Assembly (NCBI RefSeq): GCF_937915125.1
Contig: NZ_CALDMP010000045.1
Coordinates: 1 to 5,391, forward strand
Source of the DNA: an uncultured Ruminococcus sp.
GTDB taxonomy: Bacteria; Bacillota; Clostridia; Oscillospirales; Ruminococcaceae
DNA length: 5,391 bases
Direction of reading: 5' to 3'
Positions 5,341 through 5,391 of the stretch are shown piece by piece. Both the position numbers and the translations under genes were made by a program. The notes under the pieces are model-generated. The model ran no database searches, was not told where the DNA came from, and was given only the letters and a program-made list of their open reading frames with translations. The number at the start of each line of letters is the position of its first letter. The first letter of the stretch is position 1.

Positions 5341-5387
5341 GGCAATACCGCACAAAGATTGTGCGTCAGATGCGCCGTCAGATTTTT
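5341..5387 (+). repeat. Interspersed repeat, copy 3 (end of a MITE-like element, body to the right)
   Basis: This is the exact reverse complement of 1-47, and 5341-5383 is the exact reverse complement of 447-489. It starts GGCAATACCGCACAAAGA and continues to the window edge with GATTTTTCGTC, so like copy 1 it belongs to a subtype with a T-run after the second 12-mer. GTAA lies directly before it (5337-5340), the candidate target duplication; the other end is outside the window. Confidence 0.85.
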
Positions 5388-5391
5388 CGTC

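Noticed and set aside
1..5391. Whole window as a composite transposon between inverted repeats
   Set aside because: The repeat bodies lie outside the window, no transposase is encoded inside, and the content is housekeeping-like (tadA). Independent insertions fit better.

Overview
The window most likely comes from a Gram-positive gut Clostridia genome, with Ruminococcus/Oscillospiraceae the best guess. The reasons are strong Shine-Dalgarno sites close to GGAGGTGA, near-consensus TTGACA/TATAAT promoters, alternative start codons, a tiny Fst-like membrane peptide and a cytoplasmic glycoside hydrolase. This assignment is inferred from style, not from a marker gene. All confident protein genes lie on the minus strand.

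Right to left (direction of transcription): an AT-rich upstream region (about 5132-5340) carries an extended -10 promoter and a perfect 10-bp inverted repeat. A possible 25-residue leader ORF (5131-5054) then overlaps, as ATGA, the start of a CPBP-family (Abi/Rce1-like) membrane protein with degenerate catalytic motifs (5057-3885). Its TAA touches the GTG start of tadA, the tRNA adenosine-34 deaminase (3884-3381). After a 26-nt gap comes a 928-residue family 3 glycoside hydrolase (3354-568) with a beta-trefoil (fascin-like) insertion and a C-terminal CBM6-like module. These three genes look like one operon, although their functions are not obviously related.

The left 520 bp is the most interesting part. 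It reads as a compact type I toxin-antitoxin locus organised like the Fst/RNAI-RNAII (par) module of enterococcal plasmids. A 26-residue hydrophobic peptide gene (284-204, minus) has a very strong ribosome site. A convergent short RNA is driven by a perfect consensus promoter (48-76, plus). The two share a bidirectional terminator (123-156). A pair of direct repeats (87-114 and 262-292) makes the short RNA complementary to the toxin's ribosome site and start codon. A 160-bp MITE-like element (330-489) with 18-bp terminal inverted repeats and a CATT duplication sits exactly between the toxin promoter's -10 box and the toxin gene, lengthening the leader from about 36 to about 200 nt.

The same repeat end occurs at both edges of the window (1-47 and 5341-5387), in opposite orientation with bodies pointing outward. 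One of these abuts the antitoxin promoter. The window could therefore be a contig that broke in two copies of a multi-copy repeat.
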